A stretch of DNA of 64,000 nt from Theristus sp. LFF4_11. Lineage: Eukaryota > Nematoda > Chromadorea > Monhysterida > Xyalidae. The translations under genes and the position numbers were made by a program. The notes beneath the pieces are model-generated. The model saw only the letters and a list, made by a program, of their open reading frames with translations, did not search any database and was not told the DNA's origin. The stretch covers positions 94,248-158,247 of the forward strand of contig JASANC010005818.1 of assembly GCA_030248135.1 (NCBI GenBank), written 5' to 3'. This document shows positions 30,601 to 41,858 of this stretch, in pieces (the stretch's first letter is position 1; every line of letters begins with the position of its first letter).

Positions 30601-32755
30601 AAGTCGCTCAGTTTGACCCAAAGAGGCCCGTTTATTTTTTATCTTACAGAACTGGCCGGAATCGATACCCGTTTATTTGCACAATCCCATTTGTGTTTTT
30701 TTATAGTAAGCCCGATTTTGCACAAAAATGTTTTTTAAACAATATGATTTCAGTTTCTACTGTTTCAAAATTGCAAATTTGTATTCCAGAATTTTAGTTA
30801 AAATGTTGTAAAAACTGCTGTTTGTTTGGTGCTATTACACCACCAACCAACCTGCCCATTGCGACGGAACGTTGATGACCAACTGAATGAATCATGATGA
30901 TTCGTTGTTGAAAACCGAAAGAGAGAAAATAATTCGCATAGATAAATTGTTCAAAAGTGATAGCAACATTTTGATTTCGCTACCTTAAATAGCAAAAAGT
31001 TGGACGGACAGACAGACAGACGGACAGACAAAGTATTATTTTAGTATAGTAGATTTTGCTCAAATTCGTATCAGCCAAGGCCAACACAGCAATTCCAGTG
31101 AAATTCTGTAGTCATGATGTTCACGAAGTTTTGCACATTTAACTGTCGTTAGCAGAGTGGGGCAAAGACAAAGCAAAGGCAAATGTGTGAAGTTTGTGTT
31201 TGCAGTGGCACTGCAATTTCCGGAGGGTTTACTGATTTATTCGTGTGCCCTTGCGGACATCCTCGAGAAATACACTGGCTGTGAGACGTTGATCATGGGC
31301 GACATCGCATATGGCGCTTGCTGTGTCGACGACTTCACGGCAAAGGAACTCGGTAATTTCAGTTTTTTTCTGTGTCACTTTTTAGTTTCTTGACTCAACA
31401 ACATATCTGCCCGTTCGAAAAACAAAAGTTGCAATCTGTGACAATTTGAAAAGAAACGAATGTGAAAGTGACGCAGGCTGCGACATGCTGGTGCACTATG
31501 GCCATTCGTGTCTGGTGCCGATCCAGGAGACGCAGGGCATCCAAATGCTGTACATTTTCGTCGACATTCATCTGAACACGGAGCGCGTGATTGACAGCGT
31601 ACAGCACAACTTCAAGCCGGGCAGCTCACTCGCTCTGATCAGCACAATTCAGTTTGTGCGTGCGTTGCAAGTAGGCTCTGCTCTGTCATCTTTGTTGGTC
31701 AGTTTTGTGAGAGACTTTCGTCGTTCATCGGAGCCACTGTTCTCCAGGAGCTGAAGACAAGGCTGGAGACGAAGACGGAGTCAGGCGACGGCTACACGAT
31801 TCACATTCCGCAGTGTAAGCCGTTGAGTCCAGGCGAAGTGCTCGGTTGTACGTCGCCGAGGCTGCCGAAGGATGTCGACGCGCTGTTGTCAGTTGAACGC
31901 ACAAACTAGCTGTGACAATCTACACCTGTACACGTGCACCGTTGTTGTGTCCGTTGCAAACGCTGCACTCGTTCACGCAGTTCCCCTTCCCGTCCCAGAT
32001 ATCTCGGCGACGGTCGATTCCACCTTGAGTCCGCGATGATCGCCAACCCATCGGTGCCCGCTTTTCAGTATGATCCGTACTCGAATCGAATGACCAAAGA
32101 AACGTACGACTTTGGGCGAATGACGAAACTGCGTCACGATTCGATCGAAACAGCGAAACGGGCCAAGCGATTCGGTGTGATTCTTGGGACACTCGGTCGA
32201 CAGGGAAACACAAAGATTTATGAGGTAAACCGGTGTTCTCTCACAATCTGCCAAGAAGCATTCAGCAAGTGAACCAGTGTTTTTGCAGAATCTGCAACGG
32301 AAGCTACTAACGGCTGGCAAACAGTGCTTGTTCGTTTTGATGTCTGAGATATTCCCAGCGAAATTGGAGCAGTTTAAAGATGTCGACTGGTTGGTGTTAT
32401 CAAAAATTATAGTGCAAGGGTTATGACGCTTTGAGCCATTGCGAGCAAAAACGTCACCACAAAAAGTATCTTTTGCAGCTGGGTGCAAGTTGCCTGTCCA
32501 CGGCTGTCGATTGATTGGGGCGAATCGTTCAGGAAGCCGCTGCTGACGCCGTACGAGTTGATGGCAGCACTTGGCACGTGCCAGTATAAAACGGACTCGT
32601 ATCCAATGGACTATTACGCAAATGAAAGTGCTGGTCCATGGACAAACAACCACGAAAGCAATCGCCCACCGCGGCCAGCCAGAACAAAGCCGAAGCAGGC
32701 GACATCGCTGTCGCCAACGAATGCTTGCTGCGCAGAGCAGCCGGTCGGCAACTAA
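24688..32755 (+). CDS. DPH1: Diphthamide biosynthesis protein 1 (DPH1)
   Basis: Radical [4Fe-4S] enzyme subunit that, with DPH2, transfers the 3-amino-3-carboxypropyl group of SAM to the target His of eEF2, the first step of diphthamide synthesis. Exons, all in phase: 24688-24789, 25013-25082, 31206-31352, 31477-31670, 31748-31887, 31999-32224, 32289-32389 and 32479-32755, giving 418 residues (human about 440). Motifs: [41 protein letters not shown] (first cluster Cys), [20 protein letters not shown] (second), [17 protein letters not shown], and [15 protein letters not shown] (third). All three cluster cysteines are present. The intron between exons 2 and 3 is 6.1 kb and packed with Helitrons and an LTR retrotransposon. 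Splicing across it is required for a complete enzyme, because exons 1-2 supply the conserved N-terminus. Confidence 0.93.
26285..26445 (+). repeat. 5' LTR
   Basis: 161 bp, beginning AGTTGGGAACAACG and ending ATATCTTTCT. It contains a TATATAA box at 26331-26337, suitable for U3 transcription, and AATAAAC near 26414 as a possible polyadenylation signal. Identical in length and, by eye, in sequence to the 3' LTR. Confidence 0.92.
26446..26463 (+). promoter_or_regulatory. Primer-binding site of the LTR element
   Basis: GGCGCCCAACGTTTGGCT immediately follows the LTR; with the last T of the LTR it reads TGGCGCCC, the usual complement of a tRNA 3' end (CCA plus acceptor stem). The exact primer tRNA cannot be named without the host tRNA set. 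Confidence 0.7.
26501..28603 (+). CDS. Gag-like polyprotein of the LTR retrotransposon
   Basis: An uninterrupted 700-residue ORF. Regions in order: an acidic/Arg N-terminal part with [17 protein letters not shown]; Ser/Thr-rich linker; about residues 215-278, six tandem TGLIPK/TGLIPR-type repeats, whose DNA is also repeated; a Gln-rich coiled-coil segment about 295-330; a retrotransposon-gag capsid-like domain about 360-510 ([42 protein letters not shown]); a Lys/Asp then Asn/Gln-rich C-terminus. I see no CCHC zinc knuckle, which most such Gags have; Arg/Asn-rich sequence may bind RNA instead. A second in-frame ATG lies at 26540. No pol frame follows the stop at 28603. Confidence 0.85.
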   Translation: MQQCNPHSSTISIMSRHFDSESSVVSRDPSPDSLNTSDADTVHMTRRDLDYLIDRYEDQQDRAGLNRICRTLQEKKKLSRTLQCRVKRNIAPSLVAPIDELADRARGFVSEVFKYKQFLTWGQMHDPENADLNSMTQAQSSVSHSSDTTVPTAISMLSSAQVLQRAQTQRPHEASEKCDPNVPHDVSDVSDTDSISTFQLGQKLAHIRSDEHVPTGLIPKAINESTGLIPRTKKLIDEPTGFIPKANESTGLIPRTKNLIGEPTGLIPKANDEASGLSPRHGKVKTETGVSQQLIQLVMQQQQQMQKQYEQLQKQNDFMMTMFSQMLELQNQQKVTADHDHCCKQNVTNGTTDNDKAYMMLLSEKWQKFDPAKNHKFRTWLSSLQTRLELWDPPPKIAVEHIRMCLSDDALFAFDQQPQGVRENSEESIKYLESIYGPRNEAITSVYELDTATRQEGESVRAFGLRLENLLLATGHNYRGSDGNYIPFVETTLINKLVQGLLDPLLSSKAEDQKFKGLNFREIVDKIQGIEDCENFKKKKNSRDDDRQKNKDNGSKPNYQNTSRENHETNFNYKPQFSDQFGHNQQHYNQIENYQFANNQITPQINNQQQQTTQYIGRCSRIRHDTRQQNHQQQNYSPKFARFRNWHPQFRMSDAEKQLIARVYRRNKPAKYPRTATNDVGKAEEDDYDHDPRDEGGVDE
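28774..28934 (+). repeat. 3' LTR
   Basis: 161 bp, matching the 5' LTR base for base by eye. It is preceded by a short purine-rich tract (TTGGGGAGA) and followed by the ATAG target duplication and the resumed Helitron sequence (CAAAAAGCTGCGGAC). Confidence 0.92.
28994..29949 (-). mobile_element. Nonautonomous Helitron, copy B
   Basis: Minus-strand start TCTATATAATACTAAGATAG at 29949, ending in the same CCGTGCC/GGCACGG hairpin and CTAG at 28994. It is closely similar to copy A over its whole length and lacks the LTR insertion, so it is a pre-insertion reference for copy A. It abuts copy C directly and is separated from copy A by three bases. Confidence 0.85.
29950..31053 (-). mobile_element. 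Nonautonomous Helitron, copy C (different subfamily)
   Basis: Minus-strand start TCTACTATACTAAAATAATA at 31053, preceded by the expected host A, ending with a related hairpin (CCCGGGCCGAAGGCACGGG) and CTAG at 29950. The body differs from A and B. It contains an internal direct duplication of about 300 bp: GAACTGGCCGGAATCGATAC occurs at about 30275 and 30649, and GTTGACTGAAATTGTTCAAA at about 30187 and 30548. Near the 5' end it has a GACA/GACG-rich simple repeat. No Rep/helicase ORF. Confidence 0.8.
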
Positions 32756-33402
32756 TCAGTGTCACCATCTGTGGTTTTGATTTTTTCATAGTCAACAACG
32801 TTCCGTCATGTCTTTGTTTCGTCATGAAAAGTAAGATCGAAAAAACCAACTTCAAGTTCGACTTTTTTATCGATACACACGACGCAGCATCGTGTGTCTA
32901 CCTACCACGCTACAAAAATTCAACAAAACATAAAAAGGCACGTGGAAATCGGCCCGCATCAAAAATTGTTTGGTACAGAAACAGAACAACAAAATCGCAA
33001 AATACCATTTTTTGACAGACAACGTAGTCACACAAAAAAGGGTAAAGCACAATAATAACAAACAACGAAATGATACAAAGTGGTGCGAGCTTGAATGAAC
33101 ATGAAAGAGCAGTCTCTTTGAAAGGATAGACACACACGCAAATCTTTATAATACAAGGAATGCGTCGAATAAATGGCATTACTGAGGTTTCAGTTGTCCT
33201 TCTGAGTGCAAAATATGACGATGATCACAGACTGGAGCAGCTTGAACAATGATTTGAGTTGACAATCTGTTTTGGTACGCTGAACATCGTTGACAGGCCG
33301 AGTGAATTAAAAGAGCGGACTGTGTAAAGTGAAATGCTGTTCTGATTCAACCAAACGTCAGCACTGAACAGTGAAGACACCGGAAAGTAAAGGGATCTGT
33401 TG

Positions 33403-36400
33403 TCATGCAAGTGAAGCAGCGTTCGTGGGCAGCGTGACCATGCGGACGCCTGTGCTGGCCTGCTGTGCCTCGGCGGTCGCCGACACGGATGAATCGGGCA
33501 TGATACGCACCTGAAACGGCACAATCGCACGCTGGCAGTGGTGCTGATGCTCAAACGAAACACAACGCTGTTGGGGGGGGGGGGGTGATTGCCGGTGACA
33601 GCGCTGTGCTGCCAAAGCATTTAACCAGTTGCAGTCGAACTCCAAATTATGGGGAAGCTGATTGGTTGGGATTACGGTATGCCTACTTTCTGTGGAGGCA
33701 TTGCTGCGGGGGTGCAGATTGGTTTGATTAACCCAGCCGATTCCCTGTTCGACGGCAGTCGTGTTCATGGTATCAAGCATTATGTCATATTTTCACATAT
33801 AGAACCCAGTTCCAGTCACGTTTTGATGTTGTTGTTACTGGGATTTCACAACTGTTGTTGTCACTGGGATAGCCGGCTAATGCGTGATACCAACTGTGCC
33901 ATTGCACTTTCTGCCATGCGCTCCAGCGGCCGCAACTGACCGCGCGATCTTTCGCCCACCAGGCACGCCAGCCGTACGGCGCAGAGTTGTGGCGTTTCGC
34001 CAGTTGACGCTGGTAACGCGCGTAGACGACGTCGGTGGCCATGGCACTGCTCAGGCGGTTCATGTTCGACAGCGTCAGCACCGTGAACCTGCCATTTCAA
34101 AGAGCGCCATGTGTTCTCATTGTCACTAATTTCCGATTGGCGACTGTGCGGTATTGCGAGCGCAACACAGAAACAGCAGGTTGTTTGCTACCATCACTCC
34201 CCCTTCGGGGTAAAAAGTGTGCACGCAAACTGGCTGCACCTCGGCAACAGTGCGAGCACAACCATCAGCAGAATGGTGAGCCAGAACTTTGGATGCGCCA
34301 TCGCGTGTCGGTCGATATGCACGGGCAGATCGGGCACACCAAACGACGGTTGCACGATCGTGTGGTAGACGAACGCAAACGCAAAGAACAATGCCACTGA
34401 GAAGATGATGCTCGCAAACAGTGGCAACGTCTGAAACGCGAAAAAAACTGACGAAAACTGGTGTGGACGCGTTGTTTTCGTTTGATTGCAAGCCTACCCA
34501 TGATTTCACATCGATCGCCAGATGCAGCTGATTAATGATGACTAGCGCCGTGGTGACTAGAAAGCCGAAGCTCCAAAGATCGACGTCCGACATGTAAAAC
34601 GCCTGCAAATAATCGCAAATCGCTGTTAACCGCAGCGACAGTTTTCAATATGAAGGAAACCAACTGACCTGAGGATAGTCCTAAAAAGCAAAAACTCACA
34701 AAGTGCGCCGTGAAATAAATGGCAATACTCTGCCAGACGGCGTCCAGTATGACGAGCCAGTAGGAATGCCATCGGTAGCCCTGAAGATCGTGGCGAAACT
34801 ATGTGCACACAACGAAAAGCATCATCGAAACGCAGCGCAACAACGTACGGTGCCGTATTTGCCATAGGCGTACAGTTTTGGTTGTTCCATGAGCAGCTGA
34901 TCGGGCGCTGCTTGGTCGAGAATGCCCAACAACAGAGGGGGCATGCTGGTGAACAGCAGGTTGTAGAACATCAGGTAGATGGCGTCGATCATCACTTGGC
35001 CACTGAAGCCGTTGAACAGCTGGTACCAGAACACGGTGAACACGAACAGCTGCAACGGAACGCATGTCACACACGGCTGCCACCAAGCACAAGCACGAAC
35101 GTCATGATTGCAGCCACCAACAGTTCACACTGACCGCATTTTTATAGAAGAAGTAGAGCACGGTGCGTGCGAGGCGATCGTAACACCAGTGGCCGTGCAC
35201 GAGCAGCAGACGCCGCAGGAAGCGGAACCTCGGCAACGCGTAGTCACTCGCCATCACTGCCTGCAAAACGCAACCAGATGCTTGTTGCACCGGCAAAGTG
35301 CAACATGTTCGATGTTTCTGTGCAATCACCAAACCAACCTGCATGCCCTCCTGGCCACTGATGCCCACGCCAACATCAGCGCACTGTATCATTGAGACAT
35401 CATTTGCGCCGTCACCAATCGCCAACGTTTTGCCCTTCAGTTTGTCCTTGGCCAGCTTCACAACGGATGCCTGAAAACAGAGAGTCATGGCTGGAAGATA
35501 TGGCAAACATCTGGCAGCATGAGACGAGCAACACAAAGACGTGCCTTCTGCAGCGGCGTTGTCCTGCAGCAGAGCACCGACGTGCACCGCGACACAATCT
35601 GCGTGAATTTGTCCTCGAGTTCCGGCTGCAAGCAGAACGCCAGCGTGCGTCCGTCAACGACGAGCCCGATTTTGTCTTTGGGGCGGTGTGCGCCCATTGA
35701 GCGCCTGCGTGTCTGCGTGGCCACGTTGCGTGACGCTGCTATGGACGACGCCTTCGTGGTGCTCTACAGTGTAGAAATGTTCACTTGTACAGAACAACAC
35801 TTTCAACTGGACAGTTGTTGCGTTTGTCTTCAAATTCAAACAAGCTCGCCACAGGTTGCATCATGCTGGTACCGTATCATAACAATTGCCCATTTGCACA
35901 ATTCAGCGAGCATATTTGAGCAGAAGGCAAAAAAAAATGAAAGCTAACAAACGACATGAGAGCAGCACGCACCCGCATCAAGGCAGCGGCCAGCTCGTGC
36001 GTGTCTGCCTCTGCGCTGGCGCGTTTGTGCAGCACGAAGCCAGCGGACATCTGGCGTGTGTGCCCCCCTGCCGGCGCAGCAGTGCACTGCTCAGCGTGCG
36101 GGTGACTCATGGTGCGTCGGTGGTGTGCGCCCGCGAGCGCCGCTAAACGACTGGCAGTGCGTTGTGCCAGCCGGTTGATGTGGTGCTCGAGCAGCTCGCA
36201 CGTGTCTTCCTGAACAGCAAAACAAACACGTTTGCACAGCCGTCTGCCTGCTGTTCACATAGTTCAAACGCAGCCATACTGATTGGCAGCAGTGCAAGCA
36301 ACAAAGCACGGCATACCTGTGTGCTTGCTTTCAACTGCAACAACTCCATGCCCGGTGAGAACAGCCGAGACGCATAGGCGATGTTGACAGCAGTCTCTAT

Positions 36401-39400
36401 CTTGTCGCCCGTCAACACCCAGACCTTGATGCCCGCGTGACGCAGTGCTGCGATGCATTCCGGCACACCATCCTGACAGCAAGCACTTTTCACTCAGTTA
36501 ATTTTTCTGGTCAAGCTTTTTTCCCCGCATCGTGTCAAAAACTGAAACAGCCATCTGAACACCAGCCACCTGCAGTCGATCTTCAATGCCAGTGATGCCG
36601 AGCAACTCGAGATTGCGTTCAATGCGCAGCGCAGACTCGTAGATCAGCTGATCACGGTTTTCGATGTCCGTCTCAGCCTCCTGGTGTAATTCCAACCAAT
36701 CGGCGTATTCAGTTTCGGTCAGTTCCTGAAATTCGCGGCGACTTTTTCAACACGTAGAATATTTTGACTACAATACCTTACTCATTTGATTGCGATGGTT
36801 GATGAATTGGACACTTTTGATTTGCAATCTGCTCATGCCAGTGGTAAGCCCACCAATGTCACCAATCTGCTCACCCGCTTTGCGAGGCACAACGTTCGCA
36901 GTCCGTAGCTCGAGTAGTGACTGAGATACTGCTGGCACTTGTGCACGAGCATTTCGCCGCGTGGCGACTGCACGAACGCGTCACTGAGCAACTGGATGAC
37001 CGCCTGGTCGGCGCCTTTGCAGTACAGCACCGGGCGCACGCTGTACGGCGTACGCACGACCACGGACATGCGCTTGCGGTCGGAGTCGAACGGAAGTGTG
37101 TGCAGCACGTGGTACCTGCACAGACGTTGCTTGCACAGTGCACGAATCACAGTGCAGCCATTGGCCGACATCAAACGAACGACCAATGCGCGCACGATCT
37201 CACATTGTCCACAGCAACAGCAATCACTGCACTAACGTCAGTCTGGCACCAGTGGGCAATTCGACGTGCGCTTTGTGCAGCTGGCGCTTCAGCAGTCGCA
37301 CGCCATAGGCGGCTGCCGCGTGCACCAGTGACAGCTCATCGGGACTCTCGGCCTCGTAGATCGCGTTCACTGGCGCACCGGGAGACGCTTCACGGAGGCC
37401 TGCATTCCGACCAGAATGGTTATTGAATTGCAGCAAAACTATACTGTAAAATGTACTACTGCTAGCTAACCACTTGACTCAGAGCGTGAGGTCAGTAGTC
37501 GTCTGCCTTTCATCAGTGGCGAAAAACTGGACTTGACTTGATCAGGCAGTCGCAGCAACGACGACGGTCGTTTCAACACTGGAAACGTTCGGCTTGAGCT
37601 CAGTGTTGTGCGCGGTGTCTCGGTTGTGTTGGACGGTGCTGGGTCTGCTCAAGTTAGCAAACAAAAACGATTCACATGCAAGCTTGAAAACTGTTTGAAT
37701 GTGCACAAAAAACGTGATGCTGTTGACAACTGGAAACTGCAAACTCAATTTTGACATGAAAACCGAACAAGAACGCGAAACTGCAAACCAACCAGGTGGC
37801 GGGGGACTTGGTGTAGAATGGCCGTTTTTGGCGGCTGGTGCACCAGTTTGTGTGAGCTCAGTGGCCTCGTCGATGATCATCACTGTTGCACGATCGTCAA
37901 CAGAGTTATGATCACCACTCCTGAGATCTGCTGTTGATCCAGTTGGGAAGACGACTGTGGTCAACGATGCCGAGCTCGCAGTCACCGATGTCGGCATCGC
38001 ATTGCGATTCTGCTCGGACACTTTTCGCACTGCGGCCAGGTGCAGATCGCTGGCGCTCATCATGGCCGCGCCCGGCTGGTTTTCGTTTTCACCGATTTCC
38101 ACGCCGTCGCCAGCGGCGTTCAACTGCGCCAGCGCTGCTGTGCAACAAGCAATGGTAAGCAAATGGCATTGTTGGCAAGCTGGCTCGCATGCTTGTGAAG
38201 AGGCATCTGCGTGACACGACGCACACACTCAGCGGGTGCATCCGAGCACAACGTTGCATCCATCAACTGACCACTGTACTGCTCCGTCTGCTGCCTGTAC
38301 ATGCTCTCCCTTTGCGCGCTGTTGCCAGTGCTCGCACGTCTGCTCGTGCCGTCCGTTGGCGTTGACGGCGACGTCAGCTGTTCCTCGATCACTGGCGGCA
38401 AACGGTTGGTGCTCGTCGAGTCTGCTGTCATGGTTGGAAGCTGGCTGTTTTGAGGAGAGGTGCAAAAAAGTGCAAAACGACACTCAGTTGCTACAACCGA
38501 GCACAACGCCAAACAATCCGATCAACACCGAACTACAAGCAGCGCCGCTCACCAGGCGCCAACTGTCGCGTGTTGCGCAACGAATTGCGGCTGTCAATAG
38601 TGTCGAGTGTGCTCGTTGAGCCAGACATGGTCGGCCGTGTGGCAGTGCTCTCAGAGTCGCACTCAGTGACCGTGGTGCTGGGCACGTCGCTCAGTTGCAC
38701 GTTGTGTTCGTGGCTGTCACGGCCATCCCGAGAGTCCAGGCGAGCCGTCGCACTGACCAGCGTAGCAACGTGCTTCGCTGTTAGCGCTGAAATCGGTTTT
38801 TGCCAAAACTTCGTTTAAATTGAACGCGTTTTACTTCGGTGAAAGCACTCAAAATGCGCCCTACCAACCAGCAACAGACGAAGGTCCCACGAGCACGCCA
38901 GATGCGTTCATGTTGTCGCTGTGCTGTCTTGTGTTGACCACGACAGTGTTGCACATGGCCATATTGAGCAACAGCTCAAATGCCATACGACGTTCGCACA
39001 TTTCCTCCGTCAAATTGCACTGCTCAAGATCATTCAGAGCTGCACGAAGAGAAACACGTTGATAAACAACGAAACAACGTGAAACAATGAAAACAGACAG
39101 CCACCAGAACCAACCGAACATGTTGGTCGTTGCTTCGAGTGCCAACTGACGCAGCTCTGCGTTCGGTGTCACGTCCCAGACATTCTCACGGCCATTCGCT
39201 GACGCGTTCAAACGGTCGTCACCGTCGGTTTTGGCTGCAATGCAAAGCAGCTGACATTAGGAAGGCAGCGAAACGAACGGGCTGCACAGCAGACGACCAA
39301 CGTGGAGGTGCATAGTCGACGCCACCAACTGCACACCGCCGGAAGATCATCTGGTTCTCCGTCAATGTTCCCGTTTTGTCAGAAAGAACGTACTGGATCT

Positions 39401-41858
39401 GAAATGACGAAGCACAAAAACTGTCACACGATCACACCCACAAACCTCACATGAGTGCGGTGCACAGTGAGTCCAAACGAAAATTAGATCGCTAACCTGT
39501 CCTAACTCCTCAGGAATATTCAACGCACGACACTGAATTGTCTTATCGGTGGTTTCATGGTACAGTTGTTGGTCTTGCACAATGAAGTACACCTGGCCGA
39601 GTTTCACGATCTCAATCGTGACGTACAGCGATATCGGAATCATCACCTGCAATCGTGACAGGGCGTGTCAATGAGCCGAACACAGCGGTGAACGTCAAGC
39701 AAGACGGTCAGCTTAACAACGAGCCTGCAGCACAATGACGTATGTCCAGAAGTTCAAGAACCCCTCGGACTCGGGCGACGTGAAAATCGGATCGGTGTTG
39801 AGCGTGGCGTCGCCGCCAACGCCAGTGGAGATGGCCATCAGGTCGGCGACATAGGTCAAGAATGGCACTTTGTCGTTGAAAGCACTGCCGTAGCTGTTCA
39901 GCCACACGGTTGAGCCAATGGCGCCCGTGACGCACAGAATCAACAGGATCACCACGCACCACACGATGTCCCAGTTCATCAGACGCTCCAGTTCGCTGCG
40001 TTTGTATCGCGGCCCGCTGTTGTTCAGCATCGCCTTCGTTTCGCGGCCTGTAAACAATTTGCAAATGGAGAAACTGGAGAAATTTGGAAATCAAATGAAG
40101 ACAACCCAAGGAGCACGGCCGCGTACCCGCATAAACGACAATGCCCTCGACGAAGTCCGTGTTGCGCACTTCACAGCCACGCAGCAGCAGATTGTTCTTG
40201 TTCACTGGCTCCCGGTCGCGATCTTCGTCAATTCTGAACACGTACATTTTAGACAAATGAATACCTTCCTATTTTTGCGTTATTTTGTTTTCAAATCAAC
40301 CACTTACATGAACCCGTTGAACCGATAGATCTGATTGTTTGGGTGCTCACAGTGCACGTGACCCTTGAAACTGTTCGGTGTGAACGGCTGATCAAACTCG
40401 TCCAAACGACTGCTGATCACCTGAAAAAATCAAGGAAATTTTGTATAAACCCATTATTGGTTTTAAATTGGCTTTTCTTGACTGTGTGGCTGTTCGGTTT
40501 GCTGTTTGCTTGTGCACATGCATGACATAAAAGTGCCGAATAAAACAGAAACACGTCGAACGAAACCAGGACACACACGACAGCAACAACTTCGTTCACC
40601 TGTCTCTGTTTCAGATTGCTCTCTCCATCTAAGTTTGACGTCTCCACATAGCAGGTGCCCAGCGGATCCGACGATCGCAGCAGCAGGATGTCAGCCGGGA
40701 TGATCTCATTGCAACCGACGTGCACAAAGTCGCCCACGTGCACGTCACGCCACGTTTGACGCGTGTATTTCTTTTCGACACTAAAATTTGTCATGGAATT
40801 TCACAAACGAAATAAAAGAGGGTTCGTGAAAGAAAACTGGTTCGCTCACTTGTCCCATACTCTGCAGTTGGACTGATTGATTTTCTGATCCGATCGAAAT
40901 CTACGCCAGTCTTCGAAAATGTCCTTAATCGCAGTGACACTGAGCACAAACAGAATCGGAATCACGGTGACCGTACGGCCGAAGGCCTCAATCTAAAAAT
41001 GTCAATGAATCGAAAAAAGTACCCAACTTTTGAGCCCTGTTGCGCCAGACCAGAAGGCTTTCTCGGCAAAATCAATGCGGACTTTTCTTAGTGGTATCTA
41101 GGGATTGCTCCATACCAAATTGTAGCACAATCTATTTCTCGCCAACGGACAAAATGTTCCACCTGCTTACGGTCTGTTAACAGCCATTGAACGGTGCAAC
41201 TTACCCCTGGAAACCAGTTGAGCACCACGATGAAGACAAAATACAAATTGGCAAGGCGATGAAACTAAAATAAAATAATTGATAACAAAAACAAGGGTGA
41301 CAACTTGATTTGAAATTGCCAAAAAAATCCCAAACGAGCGACGCACTTGTTCAAACAGATTCTTCGGTAGGAATGTCAGCAAGCTGTATTTGGTGGTGCG
41401 GATTTGATTGTTCGCATATTTGTGGTTCGGGTGCAAGTGGTGCGGAGTGTCTGGTGGTATCCGATGATTCGGTATTACTGTTCTGTACCTAAAAAACACG
41501 AATTACATGCATAAATGAATATTTCTTCTAGAACCAAAATCAATGAAACGCACTCTGAAATGAGCCGCCTGGACGCGAACGGGCGACACGCGCAGCACTG
41601 ACAAGTGAACAGGTGACGCAGGAAGTGCGTCTTGCGGTGCATCGTGTCCGTCAAGGTGCCGGGCAGCACTTCCACCGCAGCATTCGCCTCACTCGGTGCA
41701 GCCGCGTTGGCGTCGTGTTCCGCTTGCTTTCCATTTTCAGCCGAGCGTGCAGACTGATTGCGCGTGGCCATTGCAGATACGCTGCTAACCTGTTGAGCAC
41801 TCGTGTGAAGCCTGCCGTGCGGCCGTGCTCTGCTTTGTTTTTGCAAGTTTGTTCTCAA
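33403..41858 (-). CDS. ATP10-type phospholipid-transporting ATPase (P4-ATPase flippase)
   Basis: Multi-span lipid flippase moving phospholipid to the cytosolic leaflet; class-5 (ATP10) resemblance. About 20 exons. The first is 41554-41858 (ATG), then 41347-41488; the last ones are 34849-35049, 34700-34798, 34498-34602, 34240-34430, 33908-34088 and 33403-33510. Motifs in order: [30 protein letters not shown], the actuator loop [47 protein letters not shown] in TM4, the phosphorylated Asp in [13 protein letters not shown] (Asp near 39380), [79 protein letters not shown], then the C-terminal membrane segments. A long Ser/Thr-rich, poorly conserved linker is coded around 37540-38700 between the P site and the nucleotide-binding part. 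All key catalytic residues seen are intact. A CDC50-type partner would be expected elsewhere in the genome. Confidence 0.9.
33572..33585. repeat. Poly-G tract in the last ATP10 intron
   Basis: A run of 13-14 G lies in the intron between exons 33403-33510 and 33908-34088. Nothing else coding is there. A MITE terminal fragment follows at 33632. Confidence 0.7.
33632..33668. mobile_element. Terminal fragment of the Tc1/mariner-type MITE
   Basis: CAGTCGAACTCCAAATTATG followed by GGGAAGCTGATTGG matches the left terminus of the elements at 21148 and 23771. I could not find the matching right end within the intron, so this is a fragment or a strongly diverged copy. Confidence 0.5.

Noticed and set aside
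28991..31053. Rep/helicase gene in the Helitrons
   Set aside because: No ORF longer than about 80 codons and no HUH or helicase motif; the copies are nonautonomous.
32483..33015. Extra plus-strand ORFs after DPH1
   Set aside because: They are alternative frames of the last DPH1 exon running into the 3' UTR.
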